From contig DATBFY010000088.1 in the NCBI GenBank assembly GCA_036558265.1, forward strand, positions 1 through 59,982: a stretch of 59,982 bases of DNA, read 5' to 3'. How positions within the stretch are numbered: the first letter of the stretch is position 1; every line of letters starts with the position of its first letter. This document shows positions 40,851 to 51,300 of this stretch, in pieces. This DNA comes from RYN-433 sp036558265. Its GTDB lineage: Bacteria; Planctomycetota; Phycisphaerae; Tepidisphaerales; Tepidisphaeraceae. A program made the translations under genes and the position numbers. A model generated the notes under the pieces. It was not told where the DNA came from. It did not search any database and saw only the letters and a program-made list of their open reading frames with translations.

Positions 40851-43304
40851 GTGAAACTGAATCGATTCGCGGCAAGAAAACTCCTCCGTGCGGTTTTTCC
40901 GGCGCTGGCGGCGATGACGCTGCCCGCCGCCGTTTCCCTCGCCCAGGCGCGCCTGCCCACCGGAACAGCGCCGGCCGCCGCCGCCGCCCCGACCACCGCC
41001 CCCAATGCCAATCTTGCCTCGCCCGCGGTACAGCAACTCAAGGGCCGCACCGTTGAGGACGTGCGGGTGCTGGGGAACAACGCGGTGTCGACCGCCACGA
41101 TCCGGAACCTGATTCGAACGCGTGAGGGCGAGCCCTTCGACCCGGCGACGGTCGAGGAGGATTACCAGCGTGTCTACGGGCTGCGGAAGTTCGCGAACGT
41201 CGAGGCGCGGGTCGAGCCGACGGCGACGGGCGTGATCGCGATCTTTCAGGTCACCGAGCAGAAACAGATCAAGAGCATCGTCTTCCGGGGGAATGCCGCC
41301 CTCGATAACGACGTGCTCAAGGACGCGATCGACATCAAGGCGGGGGAGTCGATCGATCGCTTTCGCATCAACCTCGCCCGCCAGAACCTCGAGCGCCTTT
41401 ACAAGGACAAGAATCACCCGTTCGCCCACGTGGACGTCGATCCGGACGCGCTGACGAAGGGCGACGTGGTGTTCAAGATTACGGAAGGTCCGAGCGTTCG
41501 CGTCCGGCGCGTGCAGATGCTGGGCAACCATTCGTTCACGGACGACAAGCTCAAGGATCAGATCAAGACGCGGCACTGGATCTGGATTTTCCGCCCCGGG
41601 ACCTACGACCCCGACCAGATCGAGGAGGACGTCGCCTCGCTGCGCAAGTGGTACGAGGACCACGGGTTCTTCGACGTGCGCGTGGGCCGGAAGATCACCT
41701 GGTCGCCGGACCAGTCCGAGGTCATGGTCACGTTCCTGATCGAGGAGGGCCCGCGCTACAAGGTGGATCACGTCACGTTCAAGGGCAACACCACGGTTTC
41801 GGAGACCGCGCTGCGGAAGAACATGAAGCTGCTCGAGGGCCGCTATTACGACGCCGAGGCGATGCGCCGCGACGTGCGCGCCATCGTCCGCGCGTACAGC
41901 CCGTACGGCTTCATCTACCAGCCCAACGAGACGGACAAGGAGAAGGCGAAGGACTACCTCCAGGTCGAGCCCAAGCCGGTGCTGCGCAAGGAGGCGGGCG
42001 CGGTGGGGCTGGTGTACGACATCACCGAGGGCAAGCCGTTCCGGATCGGTCGGATCCGGGTGCGCGGCAACGAGAAGATCCAGGACAAGGTGTTCCTGCG
42101 CGAAATGCGGGTTTCCTCCGGGCAGCTTTACAACTCAGGCGAGATCCAGGACGCGGCGGATCGGATCCGCGGGACGCGCCTGGTGTCGAACGTCCAGATC
42201 ACGCCGATCGGCGACGACCCCAGCACGCGCGATCTGCTGGTGGAGGTTCAGGAGACGCAGACGGCGTTCTTCCTCGTGGGCGCGGGCATCACGTCTAACG
42301 CGGGTTTGCTGGGCAACATCAGCTACGAGCAGCGCAACTTCGACATCACGAACTGGCCGGCGAGCTTCGACGAGTTTTTCAGCCGGCGCGCGTTCACGGG
42401 GGCGGGGCAGTATTTCCGGATCCTGCTCGAGCCGGGCACGGAGCAGACCCGCGCGCGGGTGACGTTCGAGGAACCGTGGATGTTCGACCAGCCGTACAGC
42501 TTTCGCTCGGACCTGTACTACTCGACGCGGCAGCGCGAAGACTGGGACGAGACTCGCGGCGGCGGGCAATTGACGCTGGGGCACCGGTTCACGAACGAGG
42601 TTTCGGCGCGCGTGAGCCTGCGGGGGGAAGACGTGTTCATCCACGCGATCGACGACCCGTTCCACCGCGCACCGGAAATCGTGGCCGCAAAGGGACATCA
42701 CACGCTGACCAGCCTGGGCCTGGCGGGGCGCTGGGACACGACCGATAACCGCATCCTGCCCAGCCGGGGGTTCATCCTGGACGGCGCGTACGAGTACGCG
42801 GGCGCGATGGGGGGCGAGTACGACTTTCACAAGTTCACGCTGGGGTTCAACTACTTCAAGACAATTAATGAAGATCTGCTGGAGCGCAAGACGATCCTGA
42901 GTTACCGCGCGGACGCGGGCTACATCACCGGCGACGCGCCGTTCTTCGAACGGTTTTACGCCGGTGGTCTGGGGAGCGTCCGCGGCTTCCGCTACCGGGG
43001 CATCAGCCCCCGGTCGGGTTCGGACGAAGACCCTGTCGGGGGGAACTTCAGCCTCACGGGCTCGATCGAGCTCAACTTTCCGATCGCCAGTGACATGATC
43101 CGCGGGGTGGTCTTCGCGGACGCCGGAACCGTCGAGTCCGACTTCCGCCTGGGGACCATCCGCACGGCGGTGGGCTTCGGCGTGCGGCTGACGCTGCCGA
43201 TCTTCGGGCAACTTCCACTCGCGCTCGACTTCGGCATCCCGATCACCAAGGACGATCAGGACGACACCCGCTTTATCAGCTTTTCACTCGGTTTCGTGCA
43301 ATGA
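40851..43304 (+). CDS. bamA: Outer membrane protein assembly factor BamA
   Basis: 817 residues from a GTG. A signal peptide (KLLRAVFPALAAMTLPAAVS) precedes POTRA domains from about residue 60 (VEDVRVLGNNAVSTATIRNL; IKSIVFRGNAALDNDVLKDA; VRRVQMLGNHSFTDDKLKD; VDHVTFKGNTTVSETALRKN; IGRIRVRGNEKIQDKVFLRE), about five in number. The C-terminal barrel carries GGLGSVRGFRYRGISP, the VRGF motif of Omp85 proteins, and ends in the aromatic-type SLGFVQ. BamA inserts beta-barrels into the outer membrane. It is followed by skp and lpxD, the order common in Gram-negative bacteria. GTG 40851 gives the signal peptide; the frame is open back to 40746. Confidence 0.95.
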   Translation: MKLNRFAARKLLRAVFPALAAMTLPAAVSLAQARLPTGTAPAAAAAPTTAPNANLASPAVQQLKGRTVEDVRVLGNNAVSTATIRNLIRTREGEPFDPATVEEDYQRVYGLRKFANVEARVEPTATGVIAIFQVTEQKQIKSIVFRGNAALDNDVLKDAIDIKAGESIDRFRINLARQNLERLYKDKNHPFAHVDVDPDALTKGDVVFKITEGPSVRVRRVQMLGNHSFTDDKLKDQIKTRHWIWIFRPGTYDPDQIEEDVASLRKWYEDHGFFDVRVGRKITWSPDQSEVMVTFLIEEGPRYKVDHVTFKGNTTVSETALRKNMKLLEGRYYDAEAMRRDVRAIVRAYSPYGFIYQPNETDKEKAKDYLQVEPKPVLRKEAGAVGLVYDITEGKPFRIGRIRVRGNEKIQDKVFLREMRVSSGQLYNSGEIQDAADRIRGTRLVSNVQITPIGDDPSTRDLLVEVQETQTAFFLVGAGITSNAGLLGNISYEQRNFDITNWPASFDEFFSRRAFTGAGQYFRILLEPGTEQTRARVTFEEPWMFDQPYSFRSDLYYSTRQREDWDETRGGGQLTLGHRFTNEVSARVSLRGEDVFIHAIDDPFHRAPEIVAAKGHHTLTSLGLAGRWDTTDNRILPSRGFILDGAYEYAGAMGGEYDFHKFTLGFNYFKTINEDLLERKTILSYRADAGYITGDAPFFERFYAGGLGSVRGFRYRGISPRSGSDEDPVGGNFSLTGSIELNFPIASDMIRGVVFADAGTVESDFRLGTIRTAVGFGVRLTLPIFGQLPLALDFGIPITKDDQDDTRFISFSLGFVQ

Positions 43305-43406
43305 ACGGGTGCGCGCCCCATCGACAAACGTCGCGCCGCCACGTATCAACGTCGGATTTGCCCGCTTAACACTGAACGTTATCGCATCGCGAAAGGAAGT
43401 CTCACC

Positions 43407-44009
43407 ATGATCTCACGCCGATCGCTCTGTTGGATTGCCGTCTGCTGCCTGGGCGTCGCGGCGCTGCCCGCACGGCGCGCCGTTGCGCAGGACTCCCCGC
43501 GGATCGCCACGGTCAATCCCGCAAAGGTGTTCAACGAAATGCAGGAGACCAAGGACCTCAAGCAGAAGATGGAGGCCGACCGCAAGACCATCACCGACGA
43601 AGGACAGCGGCGCGCCAAGGAGGTCGAGGACGCCAAGCAGCGGCGCGGCCTCTTCAACGAGGGCACGGACGATTTCAACAAGGCGAACAAGGAATACCTC
43701 GAGAAGGTGATCGCCGCCCAGGCCTGGCAGGAACTGATCAAGGCGGACCTGCAGCGCCAGCAGAAGTCGCAGATGAAGTCGCTGTTCGAGAAGATCGAGC
43801 AGGCGACCAAGGAGGTCGCCGAGGCGCGCAAGCTCGACATCGTCATCGTCGAGCAGAAGACGGATCTCCCGGCGGACCTGGACCAGATCAACGTCGACCA
43901 GCTCCGCGGGTTGATCAACCAGCGGACGGTCCTCTACAACAACGGGAAGTTCGACATTACCAACGAGGTCTTGCAGCGCGTGGACGAGAAGTACAAGACC
44001 AAGAAGTAA
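43407..44009 (+). CDS. skp: OmpH/Skp family periplasmic chaperone
   Basis: 200 residues. A signal peptide (ISRRSLCWIAVCCLGVAALP) is followed by PRIATVNPAKVFNEMQETKD, the conserved start of the Skp body. Two long helices (about 52-145) form the tentacle coiled coil, and LDIVIVEQKTDLPADLDQIN returns to the trimer core. Skp holds unfolded outer membrane proteins for BamA, its upstream neighbour. AAAGGAAG before the ATG supports the start. A strong hairpin follows. Confidence 0.92.
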   Translation: MISRRSLCWIAVCCLGVAALPARRAVAQDSPRIATVNPAKVFNEMQETKDLKQKMEADRKTITDEGQRRAKEVEDAKQRRGLFNEGTDDFNKANKEYLEKVIAAQAWQELIKADLQRQQKSQMKSLFEKIEQATKEVAEARKLDIVIVEQKTDLPADLDQINVDQLRGLINQRTVLYNNGKFDITNEVLQRVDEKYKTKK

Positions 44010-44050
44010 CCCCAGGGGGGAGGTCCCCTCCCCCGACGATCCGCAGCAAC

Positions 44051-44092
44051 CGATTGCCGACGGCGCCACCCGCGCGGTCGGCAATCGCTTTT
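44051..44092 (+). terminator. Terminator-like hairpin between skp and lpxD
   Basis: CGATTGCCGAC (44051-44061) and GTCGGCAATCG (44077-44087) form a perfect 11-pair stem with a 15-base loop, then CTTTT. It may reduce read-through into lpxD, which starts 16 bases later. Confidence 0.7.
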
Positions 44093-44107
44093 CGGGAATC
44101 GGCAACC

Positions 44108-45160
44108 ATGACGCCAAAACCGCTCGCCGAAATCGCCCGCCTCCTCAACGTCGCGCCACCGGCTGACGCCTCGGCGATCGCCATTACGGGCCTGGCGATG
44201 CTGGACGAGGCTTTGCCGACCGAGCTTTCATTCCTGGGCGACAAGCGCTACCTTCCGCAGTTCAAGGCCACCCGGGCGGCGGCCGTCATCGTCCAGAAGC
44301 GCGTGGAGTTGCCCCCCGACGTGAAGACGCCCGTGCTGGTCGTCGACGACGCCGACCTGGCGACGGCGAAGGTGGCTGGTCTCTTCGCACCCCCGGTGCG
44401 TCGTCCCTCGCCGGGAGTTGATCCGTCCGCGCGCGTCGCCGCCACCGCCGTCCTGGGCGAGGGTGTGGCGGTCGGCCCCAATGTCCAGATCGGTGAGCGC
44501 GCCCGCATCGGCGCGCGCACGGTCCTTCATGCCAACGCGTACGTCGGCGACGACACCACGCTGGGCGACGACTGCGAGTTCTTCCCCAACGTCGTCATCC
44601 GCGAACGCTGCGCGGTGGGTCACCGTGTCACGATCCACGCCGGCTCGGTCATCGGCTCGGACGGCTTCGGCTATCGCTGGGACGGCACCAAGCACGCGAA
44701 GATTCCGCAGATCGGCACCGTGATCATCGAGGACGACGTGGAGATCGGCTCATGCGTCTGCATCGACCGCGCCAAGCTCTCCAGCACCCGCGTGGGACGG
44801 GGAACAAAGATCGATAACCTCGTGCAGGTCGGGCATAACGTTCAGATCGGGCCTCATTGCATCGTGGTTGGGCAGGCGGGGCTGGCCGGTTCGGTGACGC
44901 TGGGCGTTGGAGTGGTCCTGGGCGGGCAGTCTGCCGTGCGCGATCATATTCACATGGGGGATGGTTCGATGCTGGCCGCGTGCTCTGGTGCGGCGGAGGA
45001 TGTCGAGCCCAAGCAGATCGTGTCCGGGCTTCCTGCGATCCCGCACCGCCAGACCCTCCGAGAACAGGCCGCCCTCCGGCGCCTGCCTGAGCTGGTTACC
45101 CATGTTCGCAAGCTCCAGGAGGAGCTCGATCAACTCAAAAAGTCCCTCCTAAACCCATAG
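44108..45160 (+). CDS. lpxD: UDP-3-O-acylglucosamine N-acyltransferase
   Basis: 350 residues. It adds the second acyl chain to UDP-3-O-acylglucosamine in lipid A synthesis. The N-terminal uridine-binding domain (1-100) contains LSFLGDKRYLPQFKATRA. The left-handed beta-helix of hexapeptide repeats runs from about 105 to 310, with GSDGFGYRWDGTKHAKIPQ and the catalytic His in LVQVGHNVQIG. A C-terminal helix (LPELVTHVRKLQEELDQLKK) closes the trimer. Its presence argues for lipopolysaccharide in this organism. Confidence 0.95.
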   Translation: MTPKPLAEIARLLNVAPPADASAIAITGLAMLDEALPTELSFLGDKRYLPQFKATRAAAVIVQKRVELPPDVKTPVLVVDDADLATAKVAGLFAPPVRRPSPGVDPSARVAATAVLGEGVAVGPNVQIGERARIGARTVLHANAYVGDDTTLGDDCEFFPNVVIRERCAVGHRVTIHAGSVIGSDGFGYRWDGTKHAKIPQIGTVIIEDDVEIGSCVCIDRAKLSSTRVGRGTKIDNLVQVGHNVQIGPHCIVVGQAGLAGSVTLGVGVVLGGQSAVRDHIHMGDGSMLAACSGAAEDVEPKQIVSGLPAIPHRQTLREQAALRRLPELVTHVRKLQEELDQLKKSLLNP

Positions 45161-45197
45161 AATCTGATCAATCTCGCGCAAAGGCCCGTGAATTGAG

Positions 45198-45226
45198 TTG
45201 GGAATGGCGAGCGAGACCTTTATATT
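45198..45226 (+). promoter_or_regulatory. Candidate promoter of the CotH/lamin-tail gene
   Basis: TTGGGA, 17 bases, TATATT, in an AT-rich patch between lpxD and the giant gene. The leader would be about 85 bases to the GTG at 45318. Confidence 0.5.
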
Positions 45227-45317
45227 AAGTTAACAATTGGGGCCGGTAGAGCATTGAGGGTCGGCGGTGGCGTGCGCGCCATCGCACGTTGTCTACATCA
45301 CTGAGGGCGTTTACACC

Positions 45318-48300
45318 GTGGCGAAGAGTAATCGGGCGTCAAGGGCAAAGGATCGGGACCGCCGCTCAAGCCGCGCGCGGGGAACGGGCATCGAGCGGCT
45401 TGAACCGCGCCTCTTACTGGCCGCGGACCCGGTCATTACCGAGTTCATGGCCAGCAACGGCGTATCGCTTGCGGACGGGAACGGCGATCATCCGGACTGG
45501 ATCGAGATCCAGAACAAGGGGGATGCCGCCGTGAACCTGCTCGGCTGGCATCTGACAGACGATCCGACCAAGCTCGACAAATGGACGTTCCCGGCCAGGA
45601 CACTCAACGCCGGACAATTCCTGGTGGTCTTCGCGTCGGGGAATGACAGCCCCGACCCCGCGGGCAACCTGCACACGAACTTCACGCTCGATGCCGACGG
45701 CGAATACCTGGCGCTGACGCGGCCGAACCTTTCCGTGGCGACCGAGTTCGGGTCGGCCGGGACGAACTATCCGAAGCAAATTGAGGACGTGTCGTACGGA
45801 CCGGGAACGATCCTGGATCAGCAGACGGTGCTGGGGCCGGGGAATTCCGCCAAAGCTTTCGTGCCGACGAATAGCGCGCTGGACGATCAGCGCTGGACGT
45901 CGCCGACGTTCGACGATTCGGCGTGGGGATCGGGGACGACGGGGGTGGGTTTCGACACGGGCGGGGTCGAGGACGTGCAGCCGCCGCCCGTGCTCAAGTC
46001 GCGCTGGTCGGCGGACGATCTGGCCGCATCGGTCGGCGGCGGGCAGACGATCACGTCGTGGACCGATCCGGTCGGCGGGAAGACGGCCGCCGGGTCGGGC
46101 AAGCCGGTCTTCCAGACCAATGTGATCAACGGTCACGCGGTCGTGCGCTTCAATCCGGCGGATGGGACTGACCAGTTGCGCGTGACGGCGGCGAACAGCC
46201 CGATGTCCGGCGCGGAGGACTACACGATCGTCGTGGTGTTCCGCACCGCCACCGCGGGCGTGGGCGGCGCCGGCCAATGGACGCAGAATACCGGGATCGT
46301 GGACGCGACGCAGTCGGGATCGACTGCCGACTGGGGCCTGGCGATCAACTCGAGCGGGCAAATCGGCGCGGGGCTGGGCGGTCCCGACGTGACGACTTAT
46401 TCGTCCGGCGGGCTGGCGAACGGCGCCGCCCACGTCGCGGTTTACACGCGGGTGGACGACACGGTCCGTCTCTTCGTGGACGGGGGCGACGGTACGGCCA
46501 CCGCGGGGTCGGCGACGGCGCGCAACGCCGCCGACATGGTGTTCGGATCTCTGCAAACCAACGCGAACTACTTCAATGGCGATATCGCCGAGGTCGACGT
46601 CTACCAGGGAGGTGTGGATACCGCGACCGCTTACGCGCTGGCGGGACAGCTCGGGTCGAAGTACGCGATCACGGTGACCGCGCCTTCTCCCGTCGCACCG
46701 CAACCGGCGGTCATCGCCAAGTGGACGGCGGACGACCTCAATACCCAGGCCGACAACACGGTGGTCAATACGTGGGTCAGCTCGGTCGGGTCGGCGTCGG
46801 CGAGTCATACGGGCAGCCCGAAGCTGGAGAAAAACCAGCTAAACGGGCATTCGGTGATCCGTTTTGACCCGTCGGATGGGAACGATCAGTTGCGGATTGC
46901 CGCGGCGAGCAGCCCGATGGCGGGGCGCGGGGATTTCTCGCTCGCCGTCGTCTTCCGCACCAGCACTCCCGGCGTCGGCGCCGCAACCCAGTGGTATAAT
47001 AACACTGGAATCGTGGACGGTGAGATCGGCGGCGTCACCAACGACTGGGGGCTGGTCGTCAACGGCAGCGGCCAGGTCGGCGCGGGGCTGGGCAACCCGG
47101 ACGCGACTCTCTACTCCAACAACGGGCAGGCGAACGGGCAAGCGCACGTGGCGGTCTACACGCGCCGCGGCGCATCATATGAGTTGTCGATCGACGGCGG
47201 CGTGGCGTACTCGGGAACGGGCGCGACCGCCGCGCGCACCTCCGCCGACATGGTCTTCGGCTCGCTTCAGACCAACATCAACTACTACAAGGGCGACATC
47301 GCCGAGGTGCAGGTTTACGGAGGGGCGCTGGACACGGGGGGCGTGGCGCAGCTTGCGGGACAGTTGGCGGCCAAGTACGGCGTGGCGCTGGCGCCCGCGC
47401 CCTACGATCCGCTGATCGGCCTGGATCTTCAGACCGCGATGTCCGGGCAGGCGACCAGCGCGTACGTCCGCGTGCCGTTCACCGTGGACGACCCTGCCGC
47501 GTACGACCGGCTGACCCTGCGGATGCGATATGACGACGGCTTCATCGCCTACCTGAACGGCGTAGAGGTCGCGCGGCGGAACGCGCCGATTGGCGGCGTC
47601 GGTTTCACCTCGGCGGCGATCGCGGTCCGCGCCGACTCGGCCGCGCTGACGCCCGAGGACATCGACATCTCGTCCTTCGCCAGCCTGCTCAGGGGGGGCG
47701 GCGCAACCAACGTGCTGGCGATCCATGCGCTCAATTCGGGCGTCAACGATCCCGACCTCCTGGTGATCCCCGAACTCGTGCTCGCCAAGAGCACCAGCGG
47801 CAACGCCTATTTCGCCACGCCGACGCCCGGAACCGCCAACGGCAACGGCTATCTCGACTACGTGCGCGACGTGAAGTTCAGCGTGGACCGCGGCATCTAC
47901 AACAACCCGTTCACGGTCGACCTGACCACCTCAACGCCGGGCGCCACGATCGTCTACACGACCGACGGCAGCGTGCCGACGCTCGACAACGGCACCGTCG
48001 TCAACGCCGCCGACGCCAACACTCCACCCATCGCTCACGTGAACGTCGCCACGACGACGGTGCTGCGGGCGACGGCGTTCAAGAACACATTGCTGCCCAC
48101 CAACGTCGATACCAGCTCGTACATCCTGATTTCCAGCGTGCTCACCCAGAAGAACGTCGCGCCGTCCGGCGCCTACTGGGACACCGAGGTCGATCCCAAC
48201 GTGGTGAACGCGACGCAGACCTACTCGGTCACGCAAGCGCTCACGGCCGTGCCGACGATCTCGCTGGTGCTGCCGGACGCGGATATGTTCGGCCCGGGCG

Positions 48301-51300
48301 GCCTCTACGCCAACCCCCTCTCCAAGGGCCCGGCGTGGGAGCGCGAGACCTCGGTCGAGTACTTCGACCCCAATAATCCCACGTCCGAATTCCAGCTCGA
48401 CGCCGGCATCCGCATCCAAGGCGGTGTCGACCGCGACCCCAGCCGACCGAAGAAGTCTTTCCGGATCTTCTTCCGCAACGAGTACGGCGCGGGGAAGTTG
48501 AACTTCCCGATCCTGGGCAGCGATTACCCCGTGTCGAGCTTCGACACGCTGATCCTCAAGGGTGGGCACAATTACAACTGGGCCAATGCGGGCGGCACGC
48601 CCGTGGCGCGCGGCGATTACCTGCGGGACGAGTTCGCCCGTCGCACGCAGGCGGCGCTGACCGGCACGTCCGCCCAGGGAACGTTCGTCCAACTCTACAT
48701 CAATGGCCTGTATTGGGGGCAGTACGGCGTCACCGAGGAACCGGACGAGTCCTGGGCAGCGGCGCACATGGGTGGAGACAAGAGCGATTACGACGTGATC
48801 CAGCCCAACGTGGACGGCAGCCTGTCGCTGCTCTCGGGCGACTTCACGGCGTGGAACACGATGTTCAGCACCGCCGACTCGGCGATGGCGAACGACAACA
48901 CGATCGACAACACCGAGTACGGCAACATCAGGAAGTACGTCGATGTGGACAACCTCATCGACTACATGATGAGCATCATCTACCGCGGCGACCAGGACGC
49001 CCCGACGCTCATCGGCAATGGGGTCCAGCCGCGAAACTTCTACGCGATCCGGAAGCGCGCCGGCGGGTTGTTTCAGTTCCAAACCTGGGATGGCGAGATC
49101 AGCCTCGAGACGACGACCGCCGACCGCACGGAGACGGCCGGCAACTTCAACCCGGCGCGGCTTTACCAGCAGCTCCGCACGAACGCGGAGTTCCGCCAGC
49201 TCGTGGCGGATCACGTCTACAAGGATTTTTTCAACGGTGGCCCTCTGTCGGAGCAGGCGACGGCCGATCGTTATCGCCAGTTGATGCAGATGATCGACGT
49301 GTCGATCGTCGGTGAATCGGCGCGGTGGGGGGACGCCAAGCGCGAGCCCGCCGCGATGCGCGACACCGACTGGCTGACCGAGACCGGCTGGCTCTTGAAC
49401 ACCTACTTCCCGCAGCGCACCGGGATCGTGTTCAACCAGCTCAAGAACGATTTCGCGATGCTGGCGGTCGCGCCGCCGCAGGTGAAGGTCAACGGCCAGG
49501 CCCAGCACGGCGGGAACGTGAATCCCGGCGACTCGCTGACTTTCGTGGACCCCAACACGACCGGCGGCGGGACGATCTATTACACGATCGACGGCTCGGA
49601 TCCGCGCGTGGCGGGCGGCGGCGTCTCGGCGAGCGCCAGGCTCTACACCGGCGCGTTCGCCATCAATCAGAATCTGACCGTCAAGATGCGGATCAGGAAC
49701 GGAACCACCTGGTCCGCCATCGACGTCGTCGATTTCACCATCCACACACTCGCGGCCTCGGGGAACCTGGTCGTCAGCGAGATCAACTATAACCCCGCTG
49801 ACCCGACCCCGGCGGAACTGGCGGTCAATCCCGCGTTCACGGCCGACGATTTCGAGTTCGTCGAGCTGCTGAACACGGGAAATAAGACCGTCGATCTGCT
49901 CAACGCGCACTTCGATCAGGGCGTGTCGTTCAACTTCGGCAACACGTCGATCGCACCGGGACAGCGGGCGGTGCTGGTCAGAAACGCGTCGGCGTTCCAG
50001 GCCCGCTACGGCTCGTCCATCCCGATCGCCGGCGTCTATTCCGGCACGCTGTCGGACGGTGGCGAGCCGTTGCGCCTTCGCGCCGCGAACAGCGCGATCA
50101 TCGATGGCTTCACGTATGACAACTCGGGCGCCTGGCCCGGTCGCGCCGACGGCAAGGGCTCCACGCTCGAGCTGATCTCGCCGACGGCCGACGTCAACGA
50201 CCCGGCCAACTGGCGCTCGAGCTACGAGTACGGAGGCACGCCGGGATCCGCCGGCGTCGGGCCGCAGGACGACGTGGTCGTCAACGAGGTCCTCAGCAAC
50301 ACCGACGCGACCGCCAAAGACGCGATCGAGCTGCACAACACCACCACGGCCGACATCGACCTCTCGGGCTGGTTTCTCTCCGACTCCAGCAACAACTATC
50401 GCAAGTTCCGTATCCCCGACGGCACGATGCTCCCCGCCGGTGGTTATCTGGTATTCGACGAAGACGATTTCAACCCCACGCCTGCGGCTCCCGGCCCGAA
50501 CGACTTCGCCCTCGACGGCGCTCACGGCGACGACGTCTGGCTGCTCAAGGCGGCGCCGGGCAACGGCCTACTCCTCGCGTTTGCCGATTCGGTTCACTTC
50601 GACGCCGCGCCGGTCGGCGTCTCACTCGGCCGCTGGCCCGACGCGACCGGCAAGCTCTACCCGATGACGACGCCCACGCTCGGGGCGTCGAACAGCGGGC
50701 CGCGCATCGGACCCGCGATCATCAGCGAGATCATGTATCACCCGGTCGGGGCCACGACGAACGAAGACCTGCAGTACATCGAGGTGCAGAACGTCACCGA
50801 CACGGCGCTCGACGTGTCCGGTTGGCGGTTCGACAACGGCATCGACTTCAGCTTCCCGGCGGGGACCGTGCTCGCGGCACATGAGCCGATCGTCGTGGTT
50901 CACTTCGATCCGGCCGACGCGACACGGCTTGCTGCGTTCCGGTCGGCCTACGGCATCGATGCGGGCGTCCGCATCGTCGGCCCCTGGTCGGGGACGCTCT
51001 CCGACATCGGCGAGACCGTGCGGCTGGCGCGCCCCGATGCGCCTCCCGCCACCGATCCGACGTTTACGCCTTTCGTCCTGGTGGAAGAAGTTGCTTACGA
51101 TTCGGCCGCCCCCTGGCCGACGGGTGCGGCAACCGGTGCCGGCCAGGCGCTTGCCCGCCTGTCCCGCGCGACCTGGGGCGATGATCCGACCAACTGGGCC
51201 GCCCAGGCGCCGACCGTCGGCTCAGTGCCTTTCGGCCACGCCTACTTCCAAGGGGGCGCACGGCAGGTCTTCACGTCCGCCCTGACCACCCTCGACTCCC

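Noticed and set aside
47931..50525. An 864-codon reverse-strand frame across the CotH domain
   Set aside because: Shadow of the CotH/lamin-tail coding sequence; no recognisable domain.
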